Position numbers and translations under genes: made by a program. The notes under the pieces were generated by a model. The model was not told the origin of the DNA, made no database searches, and saw only the letters and a list, made by a program, of their open reading frames with translations. A stretch of 64,000 bases of DNA from Thaumasiovibrio occultus (GTDB lineage Bacteria > Pseudomonadota > Gammaproteobacteria > Enterobacterales > Vibrionaceae). The stretch covers positions 1,736,001 through 1,800,000 of the forward strand of contig AP023052.1 in assembly GCA_019703815.1 (NCBI GenBank). Reading direction: 5' to 3'. Shown piece after piece: positions 45,412-53,852 of this stretch (position 1 is its first letter; each line of letters begins with the position of its first letter).

Positions 45412-46155
45412 CCGATTAATCCACAACACAATGAACCTAGACACAACTTATGACCATTCGCTTAGCAGACATTAAAAGGAGACAATTGATCGACCGCGTT
45501 ATCATACATTCACTGTGTCACTGACTCAGTGGGAAATTATCTCCGCGCTTTTAACAAACTTCGCCTACAGGGCATGTTCAACAAATTTAACGTGAGGGAA
45601 ATCGTGCTGCGCCAACTAAGTGCATACGATGAAATGGTGGGGCAACCTGTCAGAACAGCATCGAACGCACTTGAAGTGCCTTTGGGCAATGCTGCACTTG
45701 CCTACACGACGGAGAGCCTAGACTATTAACCTAATGACATTCTGGTGTTTGTAACACTAGGTCGTCCATTTTCATAGCAAGACCACCATGCGCAAACTAA
45801 CCTCCGACGAGGTTGGCTTTGCGCTTTTTTCTTCGCTCTCTTTGCTTTCCTTTCTCTTTTGATTCTTTTGATTCTTTCTAAGACTAACCTCTTGCCGCAA
45901 CGCCCTGACTAATTGGGCGTTAAGCTAATACGTAAACGTCATGTCGTGCACCTGGATAGGCCTTGCGCGTAAGTGTGGGGCTAACTTGTCAAACACCTAT
46001 GTCTACTCGACTGCCACCCGCGACTCCTCATATACGCGCGGTTATATCACCAGCCCCACTGAAAGATAAGCGAGAGGGTAACTAACGGAGTTTTCACTAT
46101 GCCCTAATAGGACATTTGGTTATCATAGCGCCTCATTGATACCAAAGGCGCAGCT
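45412..46155. other. Noncoding region with a weak small ORF
   Basis: After the dehydrogenase gene, ATG 45450 opens only a 24-codon frame. A GTG-started 66-codon frame (45529-45729; QLSAYDEMVGQPVRTASN near its middle) has no good ribosome-binding site; it may be a remnant or a small unknown gene. A terminator-like hairpin follows at 45790. The rest is AT-rich or low-complexity (TTCTTTTGATTCTTTTGATT). Confidence 0.4.
45790..45829 (+). terminator. Strong terminator hairpin
   Basis: GCGCAAACTAACCTC and GAGGTTGGCTTTGCGC form a 15-bp stem (one mismatch, one bulge) with loop CGAC, followed by TTTTTT. Confidence 0.85.
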
Positions 46156-46371
46156 ATGCACTCCCAACCAAACAACCCTTTACACGGCGTTACGCTGAAA
46201 ATGATAGTCACGGATCTTGAAGCCTACTATGGATGGGAGGGATTAGCCGACCGCATCCCCGTGCGCTGTTTTCAACACAATCCAAGTGTAAAGTCGAGCC
46301 TCACCTTTTTGCGCCGTACGCCTTGGGCGCGGGAACAAGTTGAGCAGCTGTATATCGATTCATTTACCTGA
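46156..46371 (+). CDS. VF530 family DNA-binding protein
   Basis: A 71-residue protein of the VF530 (DUF2132) family: [20 protein letters not shown], then Gly-Trp-Glu, then [20 protein letters not shown]. The known structure of VF530 from Vibrio fischeri is a small helical fold that binds DNA. It is monocistronic; its cell role is unknown. Confidence 0.92.
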   Translation: MHSQPNNPLHGVTLKMIVTDLEAYYGWEGLADRIPVRCFQHNPSVKSSLTFLRRTPWAREQVEQLYIDSFT

Positions 46372-46854
46372 TCCTCAGCTCAAGCGAAAAACAAAACAGA
46401 TTACGTGGGCGCGATGCCATATCGTGCCCTTCATCCTAAACTCTACCCTCTCCCATCTAGCCTTTGATGTACTCGCGACCCAACCGCTTTCATCGGCAAA
46501 ACAATACCAACCAACACCGAAATTTTGCCCTGTTTGTCAACAATACCGCTATCGCCGCCGCTCTCTCCACTTGTCCTACCGATATCTCATTACTTCGGGT
46601 GAAATATTCTTGATCTGCATTCAGTCAACGATAACTCGCTGAGATTAAAGTATCTTCCAGCAATCCATGCGGATATAACATAGAAAAGCCAGACACGCTG
46701 TTGGTCTGTTTCGATAAATTCATGATAGGCATCACCGTTTTGCTGTTAATTCACTCAATAACACCGATCTCAATCACATCCCTCACTTCGATGAATTGCC
46801 CCTTTGAAATGATCATAAGATTATATTGTTATAACAACATAACAAGGAACTGAT
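46372..46854. other. Noncoding region before the PTS operon
   Basis: No gene is supported. The last 30 bases hold the palindrome described separately; the rest shows nothing. Confidence 0.5.
46826..46837. promoter_or_regulatory. Palindrome upstream of the PTS gene
   Basis: TTGTTATAACAA is a perfect 12-bp palindrome, 18 bases before the PTS start codon and just upstream of a partial copy (CATAACAA). A/T-rich palindromes of this kind are bound by GntR/HutC-type regulators; the one encoded at 50390 is the obvious candidate. Confidence 0.5.
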
Positions 46855-48312
46855 ATGAACATCGAAACTGTCGCCCGTCAGATCATCGAACATGCAGGCG
46901 GCTTCGCTAACCTCGAAGCTGTAGAAAACTGCATGACCCGTGTCCGTATGACCCTACGTGACGAAGATCTCGCCGATATCGCAGCGCTGAAAGCCATTCA
47001 AGGCGTTCAAGGTGTGGTTGAAGCGGAAACTCTGCAAGTCATCGTTGGCCCAGGTAAATCGGGTCGCGTCGCAGATGAAATTAATGACATGCGTAAAAAA
47101 GGTGACTTTGGATCCGTTGCGCCAAGCGCAAGCACTGCCACAAGCAGCGTGGCGGAAAAAGCTGCCGCCGCTCGTGCCCGCGCGAAAAAGAAAACCCGTA
47201 CCAAAGTCATTCTTACCCACATCGCCAACATCTTTACACCGATTTTGCCAGCACTGATCGCTGCCGGTATTTTGATGGGTATCAACAACATCATCGTGAA
47301 CTCCGCCGTAGCGGAAGCGTTAGCAAACGGTATTGCAGGGGTTGATGGTCTATCACCAGCACAAGTGATCTTGAAAGAAAAAGGCCTGCTGACTCTGAGC
47401 ACTATCTTAGGCTTGGTGTCTACCTCACTGTTTTCATTGTTGGCGGTTTATACCGGTGTCACCGCAGCGCGTGAGTTTGAAGGCAACCTGATCATGGGTG
47501 GCTTACTGGGCGCGATCACCGTTGCCCCGCAACTTAGCCTGCTTGGCTTAAAAGGCGGCCAAGGTGGTTTGATTGGCGTTATTTTTGCCGTTTGGCTGAT
47601 GTGTATACTGGAAAAACGTCTGCGTAAAGTGATCCCCGATGTGATTTCCGTTGTGGCTTTGCCAACCATCACCCTGTCAATCATGGCTTGCGCCCTACTC
47701 TTTGTGATTATGCCTGCGGCGGGTGTAGTGTCAGATCTGATCATCTCAAGCCTAACCGGCTTGCTAGATGCGGGTGGTATCGTGGCGGGCTTTGTACTGT
47801 CATCGCTATTCCCATTCTTGATCTCGCTTGGCTTGCACCACGGCTTGGTACCAATCCACTTAGAGCTGATCAACGCAACCGGCAGCACTCCCCTGTTTGC
47901 CATCCAAATTATGTCTAACTCGGGCATGGTTGGTGCAGCCATTGCTGTCTTCCTATTGACCACCGATCCAAACATGCGCTCTGCAGCGCGCGGCGCGATC
48001 CCTACCAGTATCTTGGCAGTAGGTGAACCAACCATCTTCGGCGTTAACATTCCCGCTGGTTTTGCCTTTATCACCGGTTCTATCGGGGCCGGTTTTGGCG
48101 GCATGATGATTGTACTGCTTGGCGTATCAACCAATGGCGTGGGCGCAGCCGGTCTGTCAGCACTGCCTTTGATTGCTGATGGTAAATACCTGCAATACAT
48201 GATGTCTTGGTTGGTTGGCGCATCTGCAGCTTTCATCATCACCTACACCGTCGGCAAGGCGCGTAAATACGACAAAGAGCCAGTGCCAGAAGGTGCATTA
48301 AACGCGGCGTAA
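46855..48312 (+). CDS. PTS sugar transporter subunit EIIBC (glucose/sucrose superfamily)
   Basis: A 485-residue sugar permease. Residues 1-80 are the EIIB domain with the phosphorylated Cys-26 in VENCMTRVRMTL. About residues 110-475 form the membrane EIIC domain with some ten helices and the substrate signature VGEPTIFGVNIP. There is no EIIA domain, so it must share one. It imports and phosphorylates a sugar; the sulfatase encoded next suggests a sulfated sugar. AAGGA lies 8 bases before the ATG. Subfamily nearest to sucrose/MurP-type permeases, from memory. Confidence 0.9.
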   Translation: MNIETVARQIIEHAGGFANLEAVENCMTRVRMTLRDEDLADIAALKAIQGVQGVVEAETLQVIVGPGKSGRVADEINDMRKKGDFGSVAPSASTATSSVAEKAAAARARAKKKTRTKVILTHIANIFTPILPALIAAGILMGINNIIVNSAVAEALANGIAGVDGLSPAQVILKEKGLLTLSTILGLVSTSLFSLLAVYTGVTAAREFEGNLIMGGLLGAITVAPQLSLLGLKGGQGGLIGVIFAVWLMCILEKRLRKVIPDVISVVALPTITLSIMACALLFVIMPAAGVVSDLIISSLTGLLDAGGIVAGFVLSSLFPFLISLGLHHGLVPIHLELINATGSTPLFAIQIMSNSGMVGAAIAVFLLTTDPNMRSAARGAIPTSILAVGEPTIFGVNIPAGFAFITGSIGAGFGGMMIVLLGVSTNGVGAAGLSALPLIADGKYLQYMMSWLVGASAAFIITYTVGKARKYDKEPVPEGALNAA

Positions 48313-48337
48313 TGCCCAACGCAATATAAGAAACACC

Positions 48338-48390
48338 CAGTGACCTTAACGCCTGACGTAGAGAGCAAACGTCAACGGTAAGGTCGCTGG
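48338..48390 (+). other. Two-part hairpin between PTS and sulfatase genes
   Basis: CAGTGACCTTA (48338-48348) pairs with TAAGGTCGCTG (48379-48389, one G-U pair) and inside it TGACGT pairs with ACGTCA. There is no T run, so it is more likely an mRNA stability or processing element than a terminator. Confidence 0.6.
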
Positions 48391-48420
48391 ACGCTCCAAA
48401 TTCTAACTTCGAGAAAATCT

Positions 48421-50187
48421 ATGAAAGCCATCATGCTAATGTTTGATTCACTGAACAAACACATGCTGTCAGCCTACGGTTGTGAAGACACGATCACGCC
48501 TAATTTCGATCGCCTGCGCCAGCACGCGACCACGTTTAATAACTTCTATGTCGGCAGCATGCCTTGTATGCCAGCCCGTCGTGAACTCCACACAGGGCGC
48601 TATAACTTCCTGCACCGCTCGTGGTCACCACTAGAGCCGTTTGACGATTCAATGCCTGAAATTCTGAAGAAAAACGGCATTCACACCCATCTCGTTTCAG
48701 ATCACAAGCACTACTGGCGTGATGGTGGCGCAACGTACCATCCGCGTTTCAGTAGCTATGAGTTCGTGCGCGGCCAAGAGGGTGATAACTGGAAAGGTGT
48801 GGTTAATAAACCGGTGATCAACTACGAATCTGGCGAGCCTGACGAAATTAAACAGCGCCGCATTCTTAGCCGCACTCAGCATCAGATCAACGTCAACTAC
48901 ATGAAGGAAGAGTCGGATCACCACCTGTATAAAACCATTGGGTTGGGGCTGGAATTTATTGAAACCAACCATGCTGACGATAACTGGTTCCTCCAGCTTG
49001 AATGTTTCGATCCCCATGAGCCGTTCTTCGTACCCGAAAAATACCTCAAAATGTACGGCGTTGAAGATACCGAGTTTGACGGTTTCCCGCCCTACTATTT
49101 CGTGACTGAAGACGATAGCCGTAAAGAGACCATTCAAAAGTACTACAAAGCGCTCCTTACCATGGTGGATGAGCACGTCGGCAAGGTGTTAGATCACATG
49201 GACCAATTTGATCTGTGGAAAGACACCTTATTGATCGTCAATACCGACCACGGTTTCCTACTCGGCGAGCATGACTGGTGGGGCAAGAACATTATGCCGC
49301 TGTATAACGAAATCGCGAATACGCCATTTTTCATCGCGTATCCCGGTGTGACACAAGGCGGCGACACCCGTGACGCTCTCGCTCAAACCATTGATATTCC
49401 GGCGACTATTCTGGAATACTTTGGCTTGTCTTTGCCTGCTGACATGCAAGGAAAATCGCTCCTCCCTGCGGTAAAAGATGATAGTAAGATCCGCGATCAC
49501 GCCCTGTTTGGCTATCACGGCTGTCATATCAACATCACCGATGGTGAGCACGTTTACATGCGCTCGCCACTGGTGCAAGGCCTCAACGACTTGTACGAAT
49601 ACACCTTGATGCCAACGCGTATTAACCGTCGTTTTACCCCGGCCGAGCTAAAAGATGTCGAAATGCATCCCGGCTTTCGTTTTACCAAAGGCTGCCCGGT
49701 GCTCAAAGTGCCGACCGAATCCGTGATGGCGAAGAACGGCGACCGTTTTGGTCATCGCTTGTATAACGTGCAGCGCGATCCGAAGCAACTCGATCGCCTC
49801 GCCGACACCAGCGATATCACCTTGGGGCTATTAACGGCGATGCGCGACATGTTGCTCGACAGCGATGCCCCGCAAGAGTTGTACCCGCGTTATGGCTTAA
49901 CGGCGGACTTGTCGGCAGCACAATTAGAAAGCGAAACCGCTAACCATTCCAGTGCCGTCACTGTGCTGGATCACTTGGCTTTGCCGCATAGCACCCAGTA
50001 TGGCGCGCTGGCGGTACTTAGCTTCTTAGAAAGTGAAGACGACAGTGCCACCATTGATAGCTTGATGTCACATCTAAGCAAAGACACTTCAGCGCAAGGT
50101 TTATTAGCGTTTGTAAGTCAAAATATCGACAAACAGTTCCATCCGATGCTGTTTTATCGAATTGCACTTGAAATGCGCGTCAACTAG
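48421..50187 (+). CDS. Cytoplasmic Cys-type sulfatase
   Basis: A 588-residue alkaline-phosphatase-superfamily sulfatase. The motif Cys-49-Met-Pro-Ala-Arg (SMPCMPARRELHTGR) is the C-x-P-x-R site converted to formylglycine. Metal and substrate ligands include FDSLN near residue 8, DHKHY and NTDHGFLLGEHDWWGK. There is no signal peptide, so it acts in the cytoplasm, on a sugar sulfate delivered by the PTS permease encoded just upstream. No maturase gene (aerobic FGE or anaerobic anSME) is in the window. The last 150 residues are outside the usual catalytic core. Confidence 0.9.
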   Translation: MKAIMLMFDSLNKHMLSAYGCEDTITPNFDRLRQHATTFNNFYVGSMPCMPARRELHTGRYNFLHRSWSPLEPFDDSMPEILKKNGIHTHLVSDHKHYWRDGGATYHPRFSSYEFVRGQEGDNWKGVVNKPVINYESGEPDEIKQRRILSRTQHQINVNYMKEESDHHLYKTIGLGLEFIETNHADDNWFLQLECFDPHEPFFVPEKYLKMYGVEDTEFDGFPPYYFVTEDDSRKETIQKYYKALLTMVDEHVGKVLDHMDQFDLWKDTLLIVNTDHGFLLGEHDWWGKNIMPLYNEIANTPFFIAYPGVTQGGDTRDALAQTIDIPATILEYFGLSLPADMQGKSLLPAVKDDSKIRDHALFGYHGCHINITDGEHVYMRSPLVQGLNDLYEYTLMPTRINRRFTPAELKDVEMHPGFRFTKGCPVLKVPTESVMAKNGDRFGHRLYNVQRDPKQLDRLADTSDITLGLLTAMRDMLLDSDAPQELYPRYGLTADLSAAQLESETANHSSAVTVLDHLALPHSTQYGALAVLSFLESEDDSATIDSLMSHLSKDTSAQGLLAFVSQNIDKQFHPMLFYRIALEMRVN

Positions 50188-50197
50188 ACGTTTAATC

Positions 50198-50231
50198 AAG
50201 GGCAGTGAGCTAAAATCACTGCCCTTTTTAT
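50198..50231 (+). terminator. Terminator after the sulfatase gene
   Basis: AAGGGCAGTGA and TCACTGCCCTT form an 11-bp stem with a short loop and are followed by TTTTATTT. Confidence 0.92.
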
Positions 50232-50389
50232 TTGATGGAACACCGAACTCGGTCATGTCACCTTGTCAGGTAAACCACAACTTGAACGAACGCTCTCCCG
50301 CCCTTTCAAGCCATAAAAATCGGCGATACCCAATAATGGCGCTCACACTGATAATAACGATTGGATAGCAATAACCTAACAGGAACAAC

Positions 50390-51109
50390 ATGGTTAAAGA
50401 GCTCGATTATTCTACCGGTGCCAAACCTCTCTATGCTCAACTTTACGATATTCTGGTTGATAAACTGCACCGCGGCGAATACTCAAAGGATGACGTTTTG
50501 CCAACTGAGGCCGACTTCCAGCAGATGTTTGGCGTCAGCCGTATTACTGCGCGCCGCGCCCTCTCTGAATTGGCCAATGAAGGCTACGTAAAACGCGAGC
50601 GCGGCATTGGTACGCTGGTCTTGCGCAACTCTAAAGCGCCGTCAATCAACGTCACCACCAACCAACGCGGCGACAAAGCGAAAAAAATCGAGCGCAAGAA
50701 CATGTCGCTAACTTTGGTCACACCGCCACAAGAAGTGATTGAAGGACTGCAATTGGCCGACAATGAGCAAGTCGTGATGCTTACGCGCACCTTGCAGCGC
50801 GAAGGTGAAACGCCCTCGCAAATTAACTATATCTACCTCAACCTTGATATCGAATTAGATGATATCTCTGTGTTTGATAGAGGCTTGTACTGGTACTTAG
50901 AATCACTGGGTCACAACATTGAGACCCATCAAGATCGCCTATCAGCGGTGCTACCTAACGAGTTTGAGTGCAAACACCTGAATATCTCGACAGACAAGCC
51001 CTTATTGGTAAGAAAACGCATTGGCGTCGACAATACCGGCAAAGCGATCGAATTTACGGTCTCTAAGCACATCAGTGAAGACTACGAATATATCGTCGAA
51101 TATCGCTAA
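50390..51109 (+). CDS. GntR/HutC-family regulator with UTRA domain
   Basis: A 239-residue regulator. The winged helix-turn-helix spans residues 12-78 (LPTEADFQQMFGVSRITARR) and a UTRA ligand-binding domain about 95-238. Such proteins are usually repressors released by a sugar phosphate. Position after the PTS and sulfatase genes makes it the likely regulator of both, acting at the palindrome before the PTS gene. AGGAAC precedes ATG 50390. Confidence 0.92.
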   Translation: MVKELDYSTGAKPLYAQLYDILVDKLHRGEYSKDDVLPTEADFQQMFGVSRITARRALSELANEGYVKRERGIGTLVLRNSKAPSINVTTNQRGDKAKKIERKNMSLTLVTPPQEVIEGLQLADNEQVVMLTRTLQREGETPSQINYIYLNLDIELDDISVFDRGLYWYLESLGHNIETHQDRLSAVLPNEFECKHLNISTDKPLLVRKRIGVDNTGKAIEFTVSKHISEDYEYIVEYR

Positions 51110-51141
51110 CACCGCTCAATAAGCGGTTATCTCGACCAAAT

Positions 51142-51168
51142 AACAGGGCGCAGACGCGCCCTGTTGTC
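51142..51168 (+). terminator. Hairpin after the GntR gene
   Basis: AACAGGGCG and CGCCCTGTT pair perfectly around CAGACG; only a weak T-rich tail (GTCGTTTCC) follows. Confidence 0.55.
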
Positions 51169-51316
51169 GTTTCCTCGTTTGCATCATCACCCCCCTTACA
51201 TCTGCCCTTAGATAGCGCTAAATCCGACGATGGGGATTTCATTCTCAACTGAACTTGTTATCCTAGACCAGCACAGGCGTAAGTCTGTTTTGAAAACAAT
51301 GTATTAGGGAGCAATC

Positions 51317-51796
51317 ATGGTAGAAGTCGTTCAGGCGGATTATGCCAATCCACAACATGGCCAAGACATCATTGAACTGATGGACACGTATTCACGCGAT
51401 CCAATGGGCGGCGGCGCGCCACTGGATGACAACGTGAAAGCCAATTTAGTCAAGGAACTGGCCAAAATCCCCCACGCGTACAGCATCCTTTGCTACGTTG
51501 ATGGCAAACCAGCGGCTCTGGCAAACTGCTTCGAAGCATTTTCAACGTTCAAATGTAAGCCACTGATTAATATCCATGATGTGGTAGTGGTCGACACATT
51601 TCGTGGCCTTAACCTAAGCCAAAAGTTACTAGCAAAAGTTGAGGAAGTGGCACTTGAGCGAGGTTGCTGCAAAATCACCTTAGAAGTGCTCGAAGGCAAT
51701 GAAATCGCACGTAATTGCTACCGAAAATTTGGTTTCTCAGGCTACGAGTTAGACCCGAAAATGGGCAATGCCCTGTTTTGGCAAAAAATCCTATAA
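51317..51796 (+). CDS. GNAT-family N-acetyltransferase
   Basis: A 159-residue acetyltransferase. INIHDVVVVDTFRGLNLSQK holds the acetyl-CoA binding loop (motif A, Arg/Gln-x-x-Gly-x-Gly/Ala form degraded to Phe-Arg-Gly-Leu-Asn), and LEVLEGNEIARNCYRKFGF the C-terminal motif B. The substrate is unknown. TTAGGGAG lies before the ATG. It is monocistronic. Confidence 0.88.
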   Translation: MVEVVQADYANPQHGQDIIELMDTYSRDPMGGGAPLDDNVKANLVKELAKIPHAYSILCYVDGKPAALANCFEAFSTFKCKPLINIHDVVVVDTFRGLNLSQKLLAKVEEVALERGCCKITLEVLEGNEIARNCYRKFGFSGYELDPKMGNALFWQKIL

Positions 51797-51819
51797 CACT
51801 CATTGTGCTATAGCAGCAC

Positions 51820-51839
51820 GGGCGCTTTCTTTAGCGCCC
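51820..51839. terminator. Short hairpin between convergent genes
   Basis: GGGCGCT and AGCGCCC pair around TTCTTT. No T run on either side, so terminator function is uncertain. Confidence 0.4.
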
Positions 51840-51869
51840 CTCATCCATCCCACCGCTATGCAAGAGCAA

Positions 51870-52226
51870 CTAAAACTGCAAGTAAGCCCCTAAGGCCACC
51901 AACCCCAGAAAGATAAACGCCCACATGACAAACTTGTTGCCACCAGCAGGGCTCTGCTGCACCAGCTCGTGCACAACCGTACCGTCTGGAGCGGCCAAGG
52001 GCGCTTTGACCCAGGCGCCTTTATCGTGGGTTTCTTCTTGATAGATATAAACGAGCAGCTCGCCGCCTTCTTTGTGCCGATTTTTATCGAACCCCTCGAT
52101 ATCAGCAAATGGCAAATAGCCATATCGCTCCGCGCCAAAATTAACAAACGCCGCCTCAAGCGCAGGCTCTATGCGTACAATAACCGCTTTAAAGTAATTA
52201 CCTTCAATAAATAATTCAGACATCAT
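51870..52226 (-). CDS. RNase E-type S1-domain protein with membrane anchor
   Basis: A 118-residue protein. Residues 8-45 (GNYFKAVIVRIEPALEAAFV, then Asn-Phe-Gly-Ala-Glu-Arg-Tyr-Gly-Tyr-Leu-Pro-Phe) closely follow the S1 domain at the N-terminus of RNase E/G. The rest of the nuclease is absent: after the S1-like part come a charged linker and one C-terminal membrane helix (about 97-116). It may bind RNA at the membrane, but this is inference. The Met at position 2 is an equally good start. A catalytic role is excluded, as no DNase I-like domain exists. Confidence 0.75.
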   Translation of the reverse strand: MMSELFIEGNYFKAVIVRIEPALEAAFVNFGAERYGYLPFADIEGFDKNRHKEGGELLVYIYQEETHDKGAWVKAPLAAPDGTVVHELVQQSPAGGNKFVMWAFIFLGLVALGAYLQF

Positions 52227-52415
52227 CTTTCCATTGATCGTAATTATTTTGTCATCCCAACATTAGGATACCACTCTTCCCATGCTCACTGGCCGCACAT
52301 ACTTTGAGCTCACTCTACTCCTGACAATAAAACATTGTTTTTTATCTTGACGTGACAACATATCTCGGTAAGATCATCACCAATGAAACACTGTTCAATT
52401 AAGGTTAATACCGCT

Positions 52416-53645
52416 ATGGATAAGCAGATAAAGCACCTCATCCTTTTCATCGTAATTTGGCTACTCTCTGGGCTAACCGCCGTGTCAGCATCTGAACCTC
52501 AGATTGCCCATTCACCTAACGTGCTAGCGCAAATTGAAGATTACTCGACTCACGATCGCATGGTACTGGCAACCTTAGCAACGCTTACTGAGCACCAGCA
52601 CCTCAGCGAAGAATCTGCAAATTCATTCGCCCACTCTGCTCTGCACGATAGCGCCTTACGCCAGCAACTCTACGCCAAAGCTGACGTTCGCCCGCCAGAA
52701 AACCCATTATGGAAAGAGTACTTAACCTTAACTAATGTGTTGAAAGTGACGGGCGTCCTACTCTTGGTGGCTGCTATCAGCAGTTATATCTATCGATTCT
52801 TTGGCTTTTTCAATGAACTACTTCGTCATTTATGGGAGTTACTGATTGCAGTACCGGCGATATTTTATCAAGTCACCTTTTCTGCGCTTGGCCTGGCGTT
52901 AGCGTTTAATCCCACGGTGATCAGCACGTCGCACGCCAATTATGTGGTGATCTTTGGGGCATTACTGAACGTTTGTATGCTGGTTTGGCTACTCGACGAG
53001 TACGAAGATAAACTGGAAGTCGTGCTCAACATCGTCAAACTCGGTTTACCCGACAAAACCGCAGCCTATTTCTATCTCACGCTGTATTTTGGCTACTTTG
53101 CGTTTGCAAATGCGATCACCTTCTTCGCCTATCTCACCCTGTTTTGCCTGCTAAATGCACTGGCATGGAGTATCAAAATGCTGATCGGTAAAAAGGCGAT
53201 GCAAGCGGCTGCCGCTCATGTAACGACGTTTTATTTGGCTGGCTTTATGACGTTGTTAGCGTATTACAGCGCGCAGCAGATCAGTGCTATGGCGACGCCG
53301 CTTGCGGTATTCGACTCGGCGGTAAGTTACGTTTTATTGCCGTGTAGCGTGCTAGCGCTTGGCTTTGCCACCATTAAGCTCGATGAAAGAAGTACATGGG
53401 TAACACAGGTAGCAGTGTTGATCCTTTTTGCGCTGGCAGGTGCGGGACTCGCCCTGTTTCAACTGGGGTTCCAATCTCAAGTGGCGATGATCAATAGCGT
53501 GTTCGTTTGTTATCTGTTTTTCACTATTGTGGCCAATATCGGTAAGGTACTGCCTTTATTGTCTGTCTTTGTAGGCGGCGGGTTGCTGTTTATTATTGCG
53601 CTGCTCATTGAACATGCGCCAGAGCGCTTTATTCCGGTGTTTTAG
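52416..53645 (+). CDS. Unknown inner membrane protein with signal peptide
   Basis: A 409-residue protein: an N-terminal signal peptide (about residues 1-26, ending Val-Ser-Ala), a soluble helical region to about 100, then eight or nine membrane helices. ATG 52416 is chosen because the signal-peptide charge pattern (MDKQIKHLILF) starts there with AAGG upstream; ATG 52383 would add 11 residues. No family recognised. It is monocistronic, and the next gene on the other strand is unrelated. Confidence 0.7.
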   Translation: MDKQIKHLILFIVIWLLSGLTAVSASEPQIAHSPNVLAQIEDYSTHDRMVLATLATLTEHQHLSEESANSFAHSALHDSALRQQLYAKADVRPPENPLWKEYLTLTNVLKVTGVLLLVAAISSYIYRFFGFFNELLRHLWELLIAVPAIFYQVTFSALGLALAFNPTVISTSHANYVVIFGALLNVCMLVWLLDEYEDKLEVVLNIVKLGLPDKTAAYFYLTLYFGYFAFANAITFFAYLTLFCLLNALAWSIKMLIGKKAMQAAAAHVTTFYLAGFMTLLAYYSAQQISAMATPLAVFDSAVSYVLLPCSVLALGFATIKLDERSTWVTQVAVLILFALAGAGLALFQLGFQSQVAMINSVFVCYLFFTIVANIGKVLPLLSVFVGGGLLFIIALLIEHAPERFIPVF

Positions 53646-53805
53646 TTTATCCTCCTATTCGACGTCGCAGGAAGTTTTCACTGCGGCGACATCACACTCA
53701 CGCCAATAAATAATATTGACCTTCGTACTTACCGTTAAACCAAAGCCAATCAATAAACACACTATGGCGCAGCGCGATAGGAAATATACAAAAGGACAGA
53801 CAAAG

Positions 53806-53829
53806 AAAAAGCCCCTTGCGGGGCTTTTT
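53806..53829. terminator. Bidirectional terminator
   Basis: AAAAAGCCCC and GGGGCTTTTT pair around TTGC, with A run and T run on each side, 23 bases before the end of the leftward coiled-coil gene. Confidence 0.92.
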
Positions 53830-53852
53830 GAGTATTCGGCAAGTCGATAACA

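Noticed and set aside
47448-48242. A 264-codon frame on the opposite strand of the PTS gene
   Set aside because: It is antisense to a clear EIIC domain, has Ile/Pro/Lys-rich low-sense composition and no ribosome-binding site.
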